Positions 45,196 to 54,639 are shown, numbered from the stretch's first letter. The stretch is DNA of 64,000 nt from Schlesneria sphaerica (GCF_044336245.1 NZ_CP172346.1:4588001-4652000); one strand, 5' to 3'. Numbers and translations are program-made. Notes: generated by a model not told the origin, from the sequence alone.

Positions 45196-45450
45196 TCAGT
45201 CGACAATACCTAAAACATGCCATCGAGCGGGTGTGGTGTCCGCTCCTACCATTTCTTTCGCCGTCTTGCCGTCGGAGGAGATGATTACCGTATCACCCTT
45301 GCCGCCACCCTGATTGTCGATCACGAGTTGCGGCGCCCCATCCGGAGTTCCGTTCGGGCCGAGTGGTTGTATCAGCAGCATCCGCCAACCCTTCAGCGTG
45401 GGGTGCTTGACTGTCGATGTTGCCCGGCCAATCACTTTTCCCAACTGCAT
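45196..45450 (-). CDS. BMC-P pentameric shell protein (EutN/CcmL family), short form
   Basis: The protein has 84 residues, close to the minimal length of the family. 'MQLGKVIGRATSTVKHPTLK' is the N-terminal strand and 'MLLIQPLGPNG', 'APQLVIDNQGGGKGDTVIIS' and 'VLGIVD' complete the fold. It should form vertex pentamers. AAGGA lies about 9 bases before the ATG, and the gene follows the aldehyde dehydrogenase stop by 12 bases, consistent with tight co-expression. Confidence 0.96.
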   Translation of the reverse strand: MQLGKVIGRATSTVKHPTLKGWRMLLIQPLGPNGTPDGAPQLVIDNQGGGKGDTVIISSDGKTAKEMVGADTTPARWHVLGIVD

Positions 45451-45462
45451 AATTTCCGATCC

Positions 45463-46881
45463 TTAGATCACACGCAGATCGTCGACCAGCACACAACGAC
45501 GCTGTCGTGTGAAGGTCATCGGGTTGGTGACCCCTTCACCGGTCGGGGTCGCAATGCTGAAGCTCAGGTAGCCTTCGCCACCCAGTCCCAGGCCCGCCAT
45601 CGAAGGACCGTTCTTGACGAACAGTGTGGTATCCATTTCACGACCCATCTGAGTCATGTGACGGACGTTGCGGGTGTGAATCAGGCTGGTGTGCCGGTAG
45701 CCGTGTTCGAATTCCAGAGCCAGTTCGACACCGTGCGAGAAGTTGCGGCAGCGAACGAATGGCAGGAACGGCATCATCTGTTCTTCAGGAACAAAGGCGT
45801 TCGAAGTATCGGTTTCGCCGAACAGCAACTGAGTTCCTGCGGGAACACGGACACCAATCAGTTCTGCCAGTTTCGACGCATCCAGCCCCACCAGGTCACG
45901 GTTCAGGTGGAAGTGATCCCCGGGCTTGGTCGGCGGCGTAAACGCCAGCTTGGTCAATTCTTCGATCTGTGAACTGTTGAGGCGATATCCGCCATGTCGG
46001 GTCATCGTGTCGAGCAGGGAATCAAAAATCTGATCGACGGCGAAGACTTCCTTCTCACCGATGCACAACAGGTTGTTGTCGTATGAAGCACCTTTGACGA
46101 TCGAAGCCGCAGTGTTCTCGAGGCAGGCGGTTTCGTCCACGACGACGGGTGGGTTACCGGGGCCGGCGACGATGGCTTTCTTACGGCTTTCCAGAGCGGC
46201 ACGAGCGACGGCAGGACCACCGGTCACGCAGAGCAGGCGAACGCCGCGATGACCGAAAATGGCCCCGGCAGTTTCCAGTGTGGGCTTCTCGATAATCGTC
46301 ACCAGATTTTCGAGGCCGGTCGCTTTGTAGATGGCCTTGTTAAAGCGGCGAACCCCTTCACAGGCGATGCGAGCACCACCGGGGTGAGGGTTCACGACCA
46401 TCGTGTTCCCGCCAGCGATCATGTTGACGATGTTGCCAGCAAGTGTCGGCAATGAGTGCGTGACGGGCGTGATGGCACCAATGACGCCGAAGGGGGCGTA
46501 CTCGGTCAGTGAGAGACCGTGGTCCCCGCTGAGTGCATCGGTCCGCAGAAATTCCACGCCGGGAACCAGCTTGATGATCTTCAGCTTTTCGATCTTATGA
46601 TCGAGACGACCAATCTTCGTCTCTTCGAATTCGAGGCGGCCGAGTTCCTCGGCTTGCTCGTCACACATGCTGCGGACGATTTCAATGACGGTCTTGCGAG
46701 CCGCAATCGGGGCGGCGCTCAGCTTCTTGAAGCCATCGGTCGCCGCTGCAACGGCCTGATCAACCGTCTGAAAGACCCCCAGGTCGCCGTCGCGGTAAGG
46801 GGTGGATTGCTTGGGGGCTTTCCCCAGTTGAGCCAGGACTTCTTGAACGACGTTGCGAATCGTTTCTGCGTTAGCTTGCAT
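45463..46881 (-). CDS. CoA-acylating aldehyde dehydrogenase (EutE/PduP type) with N-terminal encapsulation helix
   Basis: The protein has 472 residues. The first 20 form an amphipathic helix (ETIRNVVQEVLAQLGK) like the encapsulation peptide of PduP. The catalytic Cys273 lies in 'YDNNLLCIGEKEV', characteristic of the CoA-dependent EutE/PduP branch. 'FGVIGAITPVTHSLPT' and 'NPHPGGARIACEGV' are also diagnostic. It should oxidise L-lactaldehyde to lactyl-CoA with NAD+. PduL and acetate kinase in the same operon would convert this to lactyl-phosphate and lactate with ATP formation. It is the signature enzyme of the compartment. Confidence 0.96.
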   Translation of the reverse strand: MQANAETIRNVVQEVLAQLGKAPKQSTPYRDGDLGVFQTVDQAVAAATDGFKKLSAAPIAARKTVIEIVRSMCDEQAEELGRLEFEETKIGRLDHKIEKLKIIKLVPGVEFLRTDALSGDHGLSLTEYAPFGVIGAITPVTHSLPTLAGNIVNMIAGGNTMVVNPHPGGARIACEGVRRFNKAIYKATGLENLVTIIEKPTLETAGAIFGHRGVRLLCVTGGPAVARAALESRKKAIVAGPGNPPVVVDETACLENTAASIVKGASYDNNLLCIGEKEVFAVDQIFDSLLDTMTRHGGYRLNSSQIEELTKLAFTPPTKPGDHFHLNRDLVGLDASKLAELIGVRVPAGTQLLFGETDTSNAFVPEEQMMPFLPFVRCRNFSHGVELALEFEHGYRHTSLIHTRNVRHMTQMGREMDTTLFVKNGPSMAGLGLGGEGYLSFSIATPTGEGVTNPMTFTRQRRCVLVDDLRVI

Positions 46882-47072
46882 AGTCTCGTCTCGTTTTTCG
46901 TGCAGGAACCGCTGGAAGGTCGCGGTGATGTACTATGAAAATTTAGAACGTTGTCACAAACAAATTTCGGTGTTGTCGGCGGGCGTTGTCTTCGGGAGCT
47001 CGGCAAATTTCACGGTTTGGATAGCAGCCCTTGCGGCTGCCTCGCAGCGGCTGGAATCGATCATTGCGAAGG

Positions 47073-47402
47073 CTAGTTTTCCTGAGCAGCTTCCCCTTTG
47101 GCGTCGTAGATCGATTTGGCTCCCAAGTGAACTGAGTCAATGAGTCCGATGATGGCACAATCGATGGGCAATGGCTTCGTCTGAGGAGTAAAGCGGGCAC
47201 TGGAGCCCTGGACGATCAGGACCACTTCGCCTTCTCCCGCGCCGACGGTGTCGACACAGATGAAGGTGCGGCCGGTGGAGACTAGTCCCGACTGGTCCTT
47301 CTCATTCACGCGCAGGGGTTCAACGACCAGCAGTTTCTGGCCGACCATGGCGTCAACCTTCTGCGTCGAAACCACACTGCCTGTCACACGTGCGAGAAAC
47401 AT
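47073..47402 (-). CDS. BMC-P pentameric shell protein (EutN/CcmL family), long form
   Basis: The protein has 109 residues. 'MFLARVTGSVVSTQKVDAMV', 'LLVVEPLRVNEK', 'FICVDTVGAGEGEVVLIVQG' and 'AIIGLIDSVHLG' define the EutN/CcmL fold. A short charged C-terminal tail (IYDAKGEAAQEN) is absent from the two other copies. Three divergent pentamer genes with two hexamer genes is the known composition of PVM-type shells. A 191-base gap separates it from the aldehyde dehydrogenase start and a 222-base gap from the acetate kinase stop. Confidence 0.95.
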   Translation of the reverse strand: MFLARVTGSVVSTQKVDAMVGQKLLVVEPLRVNEKDQSGLVSTGRTFICVDTVGAGEGEVVLIVQGSSARFTPQTKPLPIDCAIIGLIDSVHLGAKSIYDAKGEAAQEN

Positions 47403-47624
47403 GATTCGTCCTACTTTTGACTGACTTTGCCAGGTCCATCCGCAGCCAGTTTCCTTCCTGCGACCATCGGGGTAACGGTCACATGAAGGAAGGGAATGTC
47501 GTCGATCGGGTCAAACTTTCATGATGACTCTTCACGGATTTGGTCTTCTGCGAAGAGATCACGTCGGAAGGGAAGTCAGGTGACGTGCTCTTCCGGTTTG
47601 ATCTCTTTGTCCTGTCGGAAGTCC

Positions 47625-48821
<1,197 letters not shown>

Positions 48822-48995
48822 GAAAACCCTTGTCGATGCAGTGAACCTGCAGAAAACCTGTTCGATGGAGACAGGTGGCGTCGGGGCACTGAACCGGGCA
48901 ACGTGGAATCGAAGGCGGTCAAACGCATCCGTTTCGTCCGTTGCCTGAGGTCAGTCGTGAAGCGCCACCGATCGTAGGCCGTCGTCCCGGGAGCG

Positions 48996-49394
48996 TTAGA
49001 CAAACGCGTCCATCAGACTTTTTTCCGGCCGGGCGATGATGTGGGCGCTGACGAGTTCGCCAATCTTCGAGGCGGCAGCCGAACCAGCGTCGACAGCGGC
49101 ACGAACCGAACCGACATCGCCACGGATCACGGTCGTAATGTAGGCCCCGCCGATCTGGATCTGCTTGACCAGCGTCACGTTGGCGGCCTTGAGCATCGCG
49201 TCCGCAGCTTCGATCTGGGCGACGAGTCCCTTAGTTTCAATCAAACCAATTGCTTCGTTCATGGAAGGCTTACCGTTCTGCGGAAGAGGAGTAGCGGAAA
49301 CCGAAGCTGGCGGCATCGCCAGCGCGGCAGAGTTGGACCTGACCGTCCGTCGAGACGAACGGGCCGATGACTTGGCGGAAGCAGCTTTCGCCAT
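48996..49394 (-). CDS. BMC-H hexameric shell protein with basic N-terminal extension
   Basis: The frame encodes 132 residues. The BMC domain starts near residue 45 ('MNEAIGLIETKGLVAQIEAA') and continues 'YITTVIRGDVGSVRAAVDAG' and 'AHIIARPEKSLMDAF'. The preceding 44 residues are rich in Ala, Ser, Arg and Lys, then Pro. The ATG for the long form lies 3 bases after the stop of the upstream BMC-H gene, which favours the extension being real. An internal ATG at 49262 with a weak ribosome site would give a standard 88-residue protein, so two products are possible. Confidence 0.93.
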   Translation of the reverse strand: MAKAASAKSSARSSRRTVRSNSAALAMPPASVSATPLPQNGKPSMNEAIGLIETKGLVAQIEAADAMLKAANVTLVKQIQIGGAYITTVIRGDVGSVRAAVDAGSAAASKIGELVSAHIIARPEKSLMDAFV

Positions 49395-49397
49395 GCT

Positions 49398-49706
49398 TCA
49401 GCTCGCTGAGTCAGCGGTGGTTGTCTTGGACTTGGGCAGAACCCCGGCCAGTTCTTCGTGAGGACGAGGAATGACCTGGACGCTGACGACTTCGCCGATC
49501 TTGCTGGCAGCGCTGGCACCGGCGTCAATCGCGGCTTTGACAGCGGCGACGTCACCGACGACGAACGCCGTGACCAGCCCGCTGCCGACCTTTTCCCAGC
49601 CGACCATTTGCACGTTTGCGGATTTCAGCATCGCATCGACGCCTTCAATCAAGCAGACGAGACCTTTGCATTCCAACATTCCCAGCGCTTCCATTGGCTT
49701 AGCCAT
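49398..49706 (-). CDS. BMC-H hexameric shell protein
   Basis: The protein has 102 residues from the ATG at 49706; an in-frame TTG two codons upstream is less likely. 'MEALGMLECKGLVCLIEGVD', 'VTAFVVGDVAAVKAAIDAGA' and 'VVSVQVIPRPHEELAGVLP' are typical BMC domain blocks. The short C-terminal tail is Lys/Thr/Ser-rich. It would tile the flat facets of the shell together with the second BMC-H protein encoded directly downstream. No BMC-T gene is present in the operon. Confidence 0.96.
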   Translation of the reverse strand: MAKPMEALGMLECKGLVCLIEGVDAMLKSANVQMVGWEKVGSGLVTAFVVGDVAAVKAAIDAGASAASKIGEVVSVQVIPRPHEELAGVLPKSKTTTADSAS

Positions 49707-49757
49707 CGTCAATAACCTTTGCAGTTCAGGGAGAGAAACAAATCACAAGTTCAAGGA

Positions 49758-50462
49758 TTAGTGGGTCTGACACGCACAGGAGTGCGGCTTGATCAGTTCC
49801 ACTGAGGTTGCCGCGGTGAGGTTGACTGCGTTCCCCTCGTCGGTGTCGAGGTGGACTTCGAGTTTGACTTTGGGATCGCCACGGACGACGAGTTCCTCGA
49901 GTGTCGTGGTGCAACCGGGCGAGACGACTCGCAGGTGCATCATGTCGCCATTCTTGACGCCGTAATACTCCATGTCAGCAGGGCCCATATGGACGTGCCG
50001 CATGGCGCGGATGACGCCCGCTTTCAGTTCCACGACGCCGACAGGACCGACCAGCACGCAACCGGGTGTATTGTGGTGGTCGCCACTGATGCGGACCGGA
50101 GCATCAATTCCCAGAGAAATCGAATCGGTGAAGGCCAGTTCGACCTGTGAAGGGCGGCAGGGGCCCAGCACACGGACATCCGGCAGCATTCGCTTGCGCG
50201 GTCCCACCACCATCACGGTCTGCTTCGCGGCAAAAAAACCATCCTGGTACAGCCACTTCATCGGCTCGAGTTGAGCCCCGGGGCCGTAGAGGATCTCGAC
50301 ATGTTCTTGTGAGAGGTGAACGTGCCGGGCCGAAATGTTGACCAGCAGCGGGTTCCGTGCAGGGGCAGAAACCGGTTTCGCCGAAGAGGATCCGCCCAAC
50401 TGCTTCTCAAGTACGGAACGAACGACTTGCTCAATGTCCGCCCGACTCAAATTCGTCGCCAT
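49758..50462 (-). CDS. pduL: PduL-type phosphate acyltransferase with N-terminal encapsulation helix
   Basis: The protein has 234 residues. An N-terminal amphipathic helix (RADIEQVVRSVLEKQLGG) and a short linker precede the PduL domain. The zinc-ligand blocks 'SARHVHLSQEHVE' (His47, His49) and 'RAMRHVHMGPADMEYYG' plus 'ISGDHHNTPGCVLVGP' are all intact. It exchanges CoA for phosphate on the acyl group and regenerates CoA inside the compartment. It lies 18 bases behind the DeoR regulator gene and is the first enzyme gene of the operon. Confidence 0.96.
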   Translation of the reverse strand: MATNLSRADIEQVVRSVLEKQLGGSSSAKPVSAPARNPLLVNISARHVHLSQEHVEILYGPGAQLEPMKWLYQDGFFAAKQTVMVVGPRKRMLPDVRVLGPCRPSQVELAFTDSISLGIDAPVRISGDHHNTPGCVLVGPVGVVELKAGVIRAMRHVHMGPADMEYYGVKNGDMMHLRVVSPGCTTTLEELVVRGDPKVKLEVHLDTDEGNAVNLTAATSVELIKPHSCACQTH

Positions 50463-50480
50463 GCAAAATTCTCCGTTGAC

Positions 50481-51236
50481 CTATACGTCGATGACCGTCA
50501 ACTCAACGCCCGCTGATTCCACCACCCGTCGCCAGGCGTCACTCAAACCTGAATCGACAATCATTCGCGTTACGCTGGACAGTTCACACAGGAAGGTCAG
50601 GGCCGACCGACCAAACTTGCTGCTGTCTGCTACCACCCAAACTTCTTTGGCCGCCTTGATCATTCGCCGCTCGCACTCAACCAGCAGCGAGTTGCTGTTG
50701 AACAGACCCTTTTCTGTGATGCCGCCGGCACTCATGATCACGCGAGGGACGTTCAATTCTCCCAAGGAGGCTTCTGCCAGCGGCCCGAGAGCCACCCCGG
50801 TACGCGGATAGAGGTATCCACCGATCAGAATCAATTCGACACTCGACTGCTGCGCTAATAGATTGGCAATCGGCAGCGAGTTCGTGACAACTTGCAACCG
50901 TTTGCCGACCAGCGACCTAGCCACTTCCAGCGTTGTGGTTCCCCCATCCAGCAAGATCGTCTCACCCGGCTGGATCAGGTCCGCAACAGCCTTCCCAATC
51001 TTTTCTTTTTCCGTCGTTTCCCGACTTCGCCGTTCTTCGAACGGTGTCAGTGACTCACCCGTATAGGCGGCACCCCCCCGCGTTCGTCGAATCTGACCGA
51101 TTCCGTCAAGATACTCCAAATCCCGTCGAACAGTAGATTCACTTGCGCCGAGCTTGTTGACAAGCTCGTGTAAAGACACAAATCCTTGCTGTTCAATAAG
51201 TTGAAGTATTTCGCCACGTCGTTGATCGAGGATCAT
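50481..51236 (-). CDS. DeoR-family transcriptional regulator
   Basis: The protein has 251 residues from the ATG at 51236; a TTG two codons upstream is possible. The N-terminal winged helix reads 'MILDQRRGEILQLIEQQGFV', then 'LGASESTVRRDLEYLDGIG', followed by 'IRRTRGGA'. The C-terminal sensor domain ('ILLDGGTTTLEVARSL', 'TNSLPIANLLAQ') binds sugar phosphates in relatives. It heads the BMC operon and most likely represses it until a deoxysugar phosphate is present. A direct repeat at 51329-51346 is a candidate operator. Confidence 0.95.
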   Translation of the reverse strand: MILDQRRGEILQLIEQQGFVSLHELVNKLGASESTVRRDLEYLDGIGQIRRTRGGAAYTGESLTPFEERRSRETTEKEKIGKAVADLIQPGETILLDGGTTTLEVARSLVGKRLQVVTNSLPIANLLAQQSSVELILIGGYLYPRTGVALGPLAEASLGELNVPRVIMSAGGITEKGLFNSNSLLVECERRMIKAAKEVWVVADSSKFGRSALTFLCELSSVTRMIVDSGLSDAWRRVVESAGVELTVIDV

Positions 51237-51324
51237 AACCAATGGTCTCTTCCTTGAAAAACGTTGGTTGTTTCCCTCACAAGGACATGTAGTTTTCCTA
51301 TTCTATCTTTCGGTCTGACGGCTA

Positions 51325-51355
51325 TCAATCAAAATCTGTCAAAATCAGTTATTGA
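51325..51355 (-). promoter_or_regulatory. Candidate DeoR operator/promoter of the BMC operon
   Basis: On the minus strand GATTTTGA occurs twice with exactly 10 bases between start points (51329-51336 and 51339-51346 on the plus strand as TCAAAATC). The pair is flanked by inverted TCAAT (51325-51329) and ATTGA (51351-51355). DeoR-family regulators often bind short direct repeats on one face of the helix. TTGACA, a -35-like hexamer, overlaps the second repeat, which would suit repression. No good -10 element at a standard distance was found. Confidence 0.45.
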
Positions 51356-51665
51356 GTTCTGTCATTTCCGTCAGTTGTGCCGCCTCTACCTGTTGCGAGC
51401 ACCGAAGATGGCGAGGTACACACCATCCCCCGCGCATCCAGTCGACCGAATGACGCGTGAAAGATGACCCTATTTGAAAGATTTCCTCAAAGTTCTGCTC
51501 CCCCCGAAGACCCAGCCGGAAAAGTTGCTCCTCTTCACCTGTGATCATCGTTCACCCGTGATCATCGGTTGTTGGTCAAACTCTACTGGCATGATTCAAT
51601 CTTGGGATGCGCACTGTTGCTTCGCCGTGTGGCAGATGGTCTTCTTCTTCCTGCCCGGAATCTTC

Positions 51666-51764
51666 TGGCCAGCCGGGCCAGCCCCTCGAAACGACACAAC
51701 TCTTGATTTCTGAACTACATGGGACTGGCCACCGGCTGGCCAGGGGCTGGCCCGTTGGCCAGCC
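51666..51764. repeat. Palindromic TGGCCA-rich cluster
   Basis: TGGCCAGCCGGGCCAGCCCC (51666-51685) pairs with GGGGCTGGCCCGTTGGCCA (51743-51761) apart from one indel. The nested arms GGCTGGCCA (51735-51743) and TGGCCAGCC (51756-51764) form a second perfect hairpin. The cluster lies in the non-coding spacer. It resembles repetitive extragenic palindrome clusters; its function is unknown. Confidence 0.6.
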
Positions 51765-51918
51765 CGATCCACCGCTCGAACATTGCGGAGTGGTTCCTAA
51801 GTTCTTTGTCATCAAGGGGATCTTCGCAGTGACGCAGGTCTCGGACTGGCTATTCAATTCAACAGACCTCCTGAAATATGTTGCTCCGACGAGGGCCCCC
51901 CCCCCTGGCTTGATCGGC

Positions 51919-52047
51919 CGGATGCGAGCTGGAGAGGTCTTGATCGCGGGGCAAGTTGTCGTCTGGCGGGACATTTGTGAGTTCCGGGTGGAAGCCTCTT
52001 GTGCTTCGCACACGGGTAGCCCGGCGGACCGGGCAACCCGTTCTACC
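51919..52047. repeat. Dispersed ~129-bp repeat, copy 1
   Basis: This copy matches 54453-54580 in the same orientation, at roughly four of five positions in the left part. A core of about 45 identical bases starts CCTCTTGTGCTTCGCACACG. The core contains a hairpin with arms GGGTAGCCCGG (52014-52024) and CCGGGCAACCC (52029-52039), one mismatch, and a CGGA loop. The element lacks coding capacity and may be a REP- or MITE-like sequence. Confidence 0.85.
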
Positions 52048-52272
52048 CTGAGGGAGCGCGGAACGGACTTGCCATCGCCCCGAGTTGAATTAATCCTGGT
52101 TCGTCAGGGGGACCGCTTGAGTAGTGTCAGCAAGAGGCTGCACTCTGGCGAGCCCAAACTTCCAAACGTTTGGGCTCGGACTTCCCCGCGAATTGAAGCT
52201 GGAATGCCCTGTTTGAACCTCGTCGCCACTTCAGGGGAAGGGCGGGGCGACGGTACTGCTTTAGGTGGCGGT

Positions 52273-53859
52273 TTAGAAGTAGAGCTGACAGCGGATCCAG
52301 AACAGGTCGTCGGTTTTCGACCGCAGGTCTTTCTCTTTATTGAGCAGCACGGGCGAGGCGAACATGGAATGCTGCCAGTCGAACGTCATGCGGACGTAAC
52401 GATTGAGGTACCAGTTGAATCCGATGTCGGTGATTCCGGCGTTGTTTGTCCAGTCGTTCGGGTTGGCGAGGTCGGCGGAAAAGACCTGCTGGCCGAGTTT
52501 CAGGTTCGAATACCGGCCGAACACTTCGACCGCTCCATGGCCAGTTCCGGAGCGGGTGATTGGGCGGAGCGGTGCGACGGTCTCTCGCTTTTCGATTCGT
52601 TCTCCGGTGAGAAAACTCGCCAGGGTGACGTCATAGCCGAAGATGGGGACACCGACGACAGGGCCGCCGGAATGAGCCGCCATGCCGAACCGGGCGGCAT
52701 AACACTCGGCTTCGATCGAGACCGGGCCGGAGTACAAAGCGGCATGGAGCGCCCCCTGGACCCGTTCCCCTTTTGCGACGACCCCTTCCTCATATTCCAG
52801 CAGGATCGCCGAAGCCGCCTGTGCTGCTTCATCGTTTTCGGAGGTCTGGATCGATGTCCGCAGTGGCAAAGGAGCCGATTCGTAAGCCTGCTGACCGATG
52901 GCGAGTGATCCACCGACGTTCAGAAAACGAAGCCACGAGAAGCGGTCCGAATGCAGGAACGGCTTAACATTCAGATAGCCCACGCCATCGCGGGTGGTAT
53001 TGGTGTCGGCGAGTCCGGAAAGCTGTCCGAATGTGGCACCTACCGCATAGCCGAGCTGTTTTTCCAGGACCTTGCCATGCGCGAAGACGCCCGCCTGGCG
53101 AGCGAGTCCATAATTCAGGGCAAAGAGTCCCCGTTCCGGGGTGATATAGTATTGTTCCAGGTGGTCGTACCACGCATAGCTGTACGGGACGAGCGCACGG
53201 CCGACCCGAACTTGAAACGCTTCTGACTGCACGAAGTTGACGTTCGCGTCGAGGACATCAAACGTTCCTTCGACGCTGCGCTGCAGAGAGAGTTCGTACT
53301 CGAACAGGTCCGTCAGTTGCCCTTCAAAGTAAATTCGAAAGCGGGGGATATAGATCCCACTCCGGGCGGGCTCCTGATCACCGGGGGTGAAAACCTTTCC
53401 GTCGATCTGAGTCAGCGTCCGAATCCGCAACTGGAACTGGTCATCAAATGACTTAAGTCCGAATCCCTCGTCGAACACCGCCTGCAGAGGAATCGCGGAT
53501 TCGGAGTGTCTCTCAAGGAAGCTCGGTTCTTCCTGCGGAAAATGCCGGTCTGGCGAACCGACCGTCTCGGGCGTCATGAGCGGGGCGGGGGCCGACTCTA
53601 ACGGGTCCTCCAGCGTGAACAGAGGGGACGCGCCCATGGGCGTGTTGATGGGCACTTCCACAGGGGATTCTGCTGAGCGAGATTCGGCTGGTTGCGTCTC
53701 GGCCGGCTTGGTCTTTGCGGTGAAGTTCGTCGTTGGGGCGACCGACTCGGCGAGGACCAGGGAGGGGAGAGACGCCCACAGCAGCAGAATGACGATCTGG
53801 ACGATCTGTTGCGGCCGGCTGCATCGAGCGAGAAGAGAGGCAAGAAGCTGCACAACCAT
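52273..53859 (-). CDS. OprO/OprP-like outer-membrane porin
   Basis: The protein has 528 residues. A signal peptide (to about residue 38, ending SLVLA) is followed by a low-complexity Pro/Ser/Glu linker of about 90 residues. The barrel region contains 'RIYFEGQLTDLFEYELSLQR', 'VGRALVPYSYAWYDHLEQYY' and 'RYSNLKLGQQVFSADLANPN', typical of phosphate-selective porins. The C-terminus ends in aromatic Phe ('FWIRCQLYF'), as required for barrel assembly. It probably lets phosphate or another anion across the outer membrane. Long repeat-bearing spacers flank it on both sides. Confidence 0.85.
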   Translation of the reverse strand: MVVQLLASLLARCSRPQQIVQIVILLLWASLPSLVLAESVAPTTNFTAKTKPAETQPAESRSAESPVEVPINTPMGASPLFTLEDPLESAPAPLMTPETVGSPDRHFPQEEPSFLERHSESAIPLQAVFDEGFGLKSFDDQFQLRIRTLTQIDGKVFTPGDQEPARSGIYIPRFRIYFEGQLTDLFEYELSLQRSVEGTFDVLDANVNFVQSEAFQVRVGRALVPYSYAWYDHLEQYYITPERGLFALNYGLARQAGVFAHGKVLEKQLGYAVGATFGQLSGLADTNTTRDGVGYLNVKPFLHSDRFSWLRFLNVGGSLAIGQQAYESAPLPLRTSIQTSENDEAAQAASAILLEYEEGVVAKGERVQGALHAALYSGPVSIEAECYAARFGMAAHSGGPVVGVPIFGYDVTLASFLTGERIEKRETVAPLRPITRSGTGHGAVEVFGRYSNLKLGQQVFSADLANPNDWTNNAGITDIGFNWYLNRYVRMTFDWQHSMFASPVLLNKEKDLRSKTDDLFWIRCQLYF

Positions 53860-54192
53860 TCTCAGCTTAGAAGTGGTCCTCGAGAATTTTGGGGAGTGCC
53901 GATCGCGCAGTCAGCTTCTTGGGCAAGGCAATCCTCCAGTCATGTTATCGGCAGGGGAATGGGTTGGCTTTAGGGGTTGTTCTGGTTGAGGTGGCGGTTT
54001 TGCAGTCTGTCAGGAAATCGCTTCAGTCTGCACGGATTCTCCTGAAGGAGTCACTGCGTCGGATCCTGCGAGCCTGTTGGCAAAGCCATGAATGTCGGCG
54101 CAACGGCAGATGTTTCGCGTTGCCAGAAACTCGTCGCACATTCGTTCATGTGTCTCGACGACCGGCCCTTCGACGTTCGAGTGGGGTTGGAG

Positions 54193-54256
54193 ACCCACAT
54201 CCGTGGGTGCCGACGGGGACGTCGGCGGTCCCGGGATCGCCGACGTCCCCGTCGGC
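54193..54256. repeat. Two back-to-back hairpins, one with 19-bp perfect arms
   Basis: ACCCAC-ATCC-GTGGGT (54193-54208) is followed at once by GCCGACGGGGACGTCGGCG (54209-54227). The latter pairs perfectly with 54238-54256 across a 10-base loop. The arms are GC-rich and would be very stable in RNA or when extruded in DNA. The structure lies about 330 bases upstream of the porin gene and resembles an extragenic palindromic element. Confidence 0.9.
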
Positions 54257-54389
54257 CTCCTTTCGGGCGATCAGGGTGTCCATCTCGAACTGTTTTCCAG
54301 CCGTTCAGTGTCGTTCATGAAGCGAAAATCCCCCTGTTCCCGAGGGGGATCGTCGGACAGAGCACCGGGAAAAGCGACCAGGGGTCACG

Positions 54390-54639
54390 GACACGGGACA
54401 CTGCATGTCTGGGCACGCCGATGAGGGGCACCGTTCCTCGTGCTCGATCACCCGGATGCGATCTGGAGAAATCCTGTTCGGGGGGAGGTTGCCTTCTGGT
54501 GGGGCAATTGTGAGTTTCGGGGGGAGACCTCTTGTGCTTCGCACACGGGTAGCCCGGCGGACCGGGCAACCCGCGCTACCTAGAGAAACAAGGGACACGG
54601 AGAGAAACGAGGATACGGGCACACTGCATACCTGGGCAC
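54390..54639. repeat. Short direct repeat pair flanking dispersed repeat copy 2
   Basis: GACACGGGACACTGCATGTC and the following TGGGCAC (54390-54416) resemble GATACGGGCACACTGCATAC and the following CTGGGCAC (54612-54639). The two sit on either side of the second dispersed-repeat copy. They might be remnants of duplicated insertion flanks, but the mismatches and distance make this uncertain. Confidence 0.4.
54453..54580. repeat. Dispersed ~128-bp repeat, copy 2
   Basis: This is the second copy of the element at 51919-52047, in the same orientation, 2.5 kb away across the porin gene. The identical core again carries the hairpin GGGTAGCCCGG (54547-54557) / CCGGGCAACCC (54562-54572). Outside the element, sequence similarity drops sharply on both sides. 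Confidence 0.85.

Larger units (their letters stand above)
51243..52272. other. Long repeat-rich spacer between BMC operon and porin
   Basis: About one kilobase without a convincing gene. Near the regulator it is AT-rich and holds the probable operator. Further right it contains a palindromic TGGCCA-rich cluster (51666-51764) and one copy of a ~129-base dispersed repeat (51919-52047). A long plus-strand frame (51607-52908) crosses the region but is a by-product of repeat composition and of the antisense of the porin gene. Confidence 0.6.

Noticed and set aside
51607..52908. 433-codon plus-strand open frame between the BMC operon and the porin
   Set aside because: Its first half runs through palindromic and dispersed repeats, and its second half is antisense to the porin gene. 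No ribosome site and no protein motif.
51919..54580. The two dispersed repeats as ends of a transposon carrying the porin
   Set aside because: They are direct and imperfect copies without terminal inverted repeats, and no transposase lies between them.
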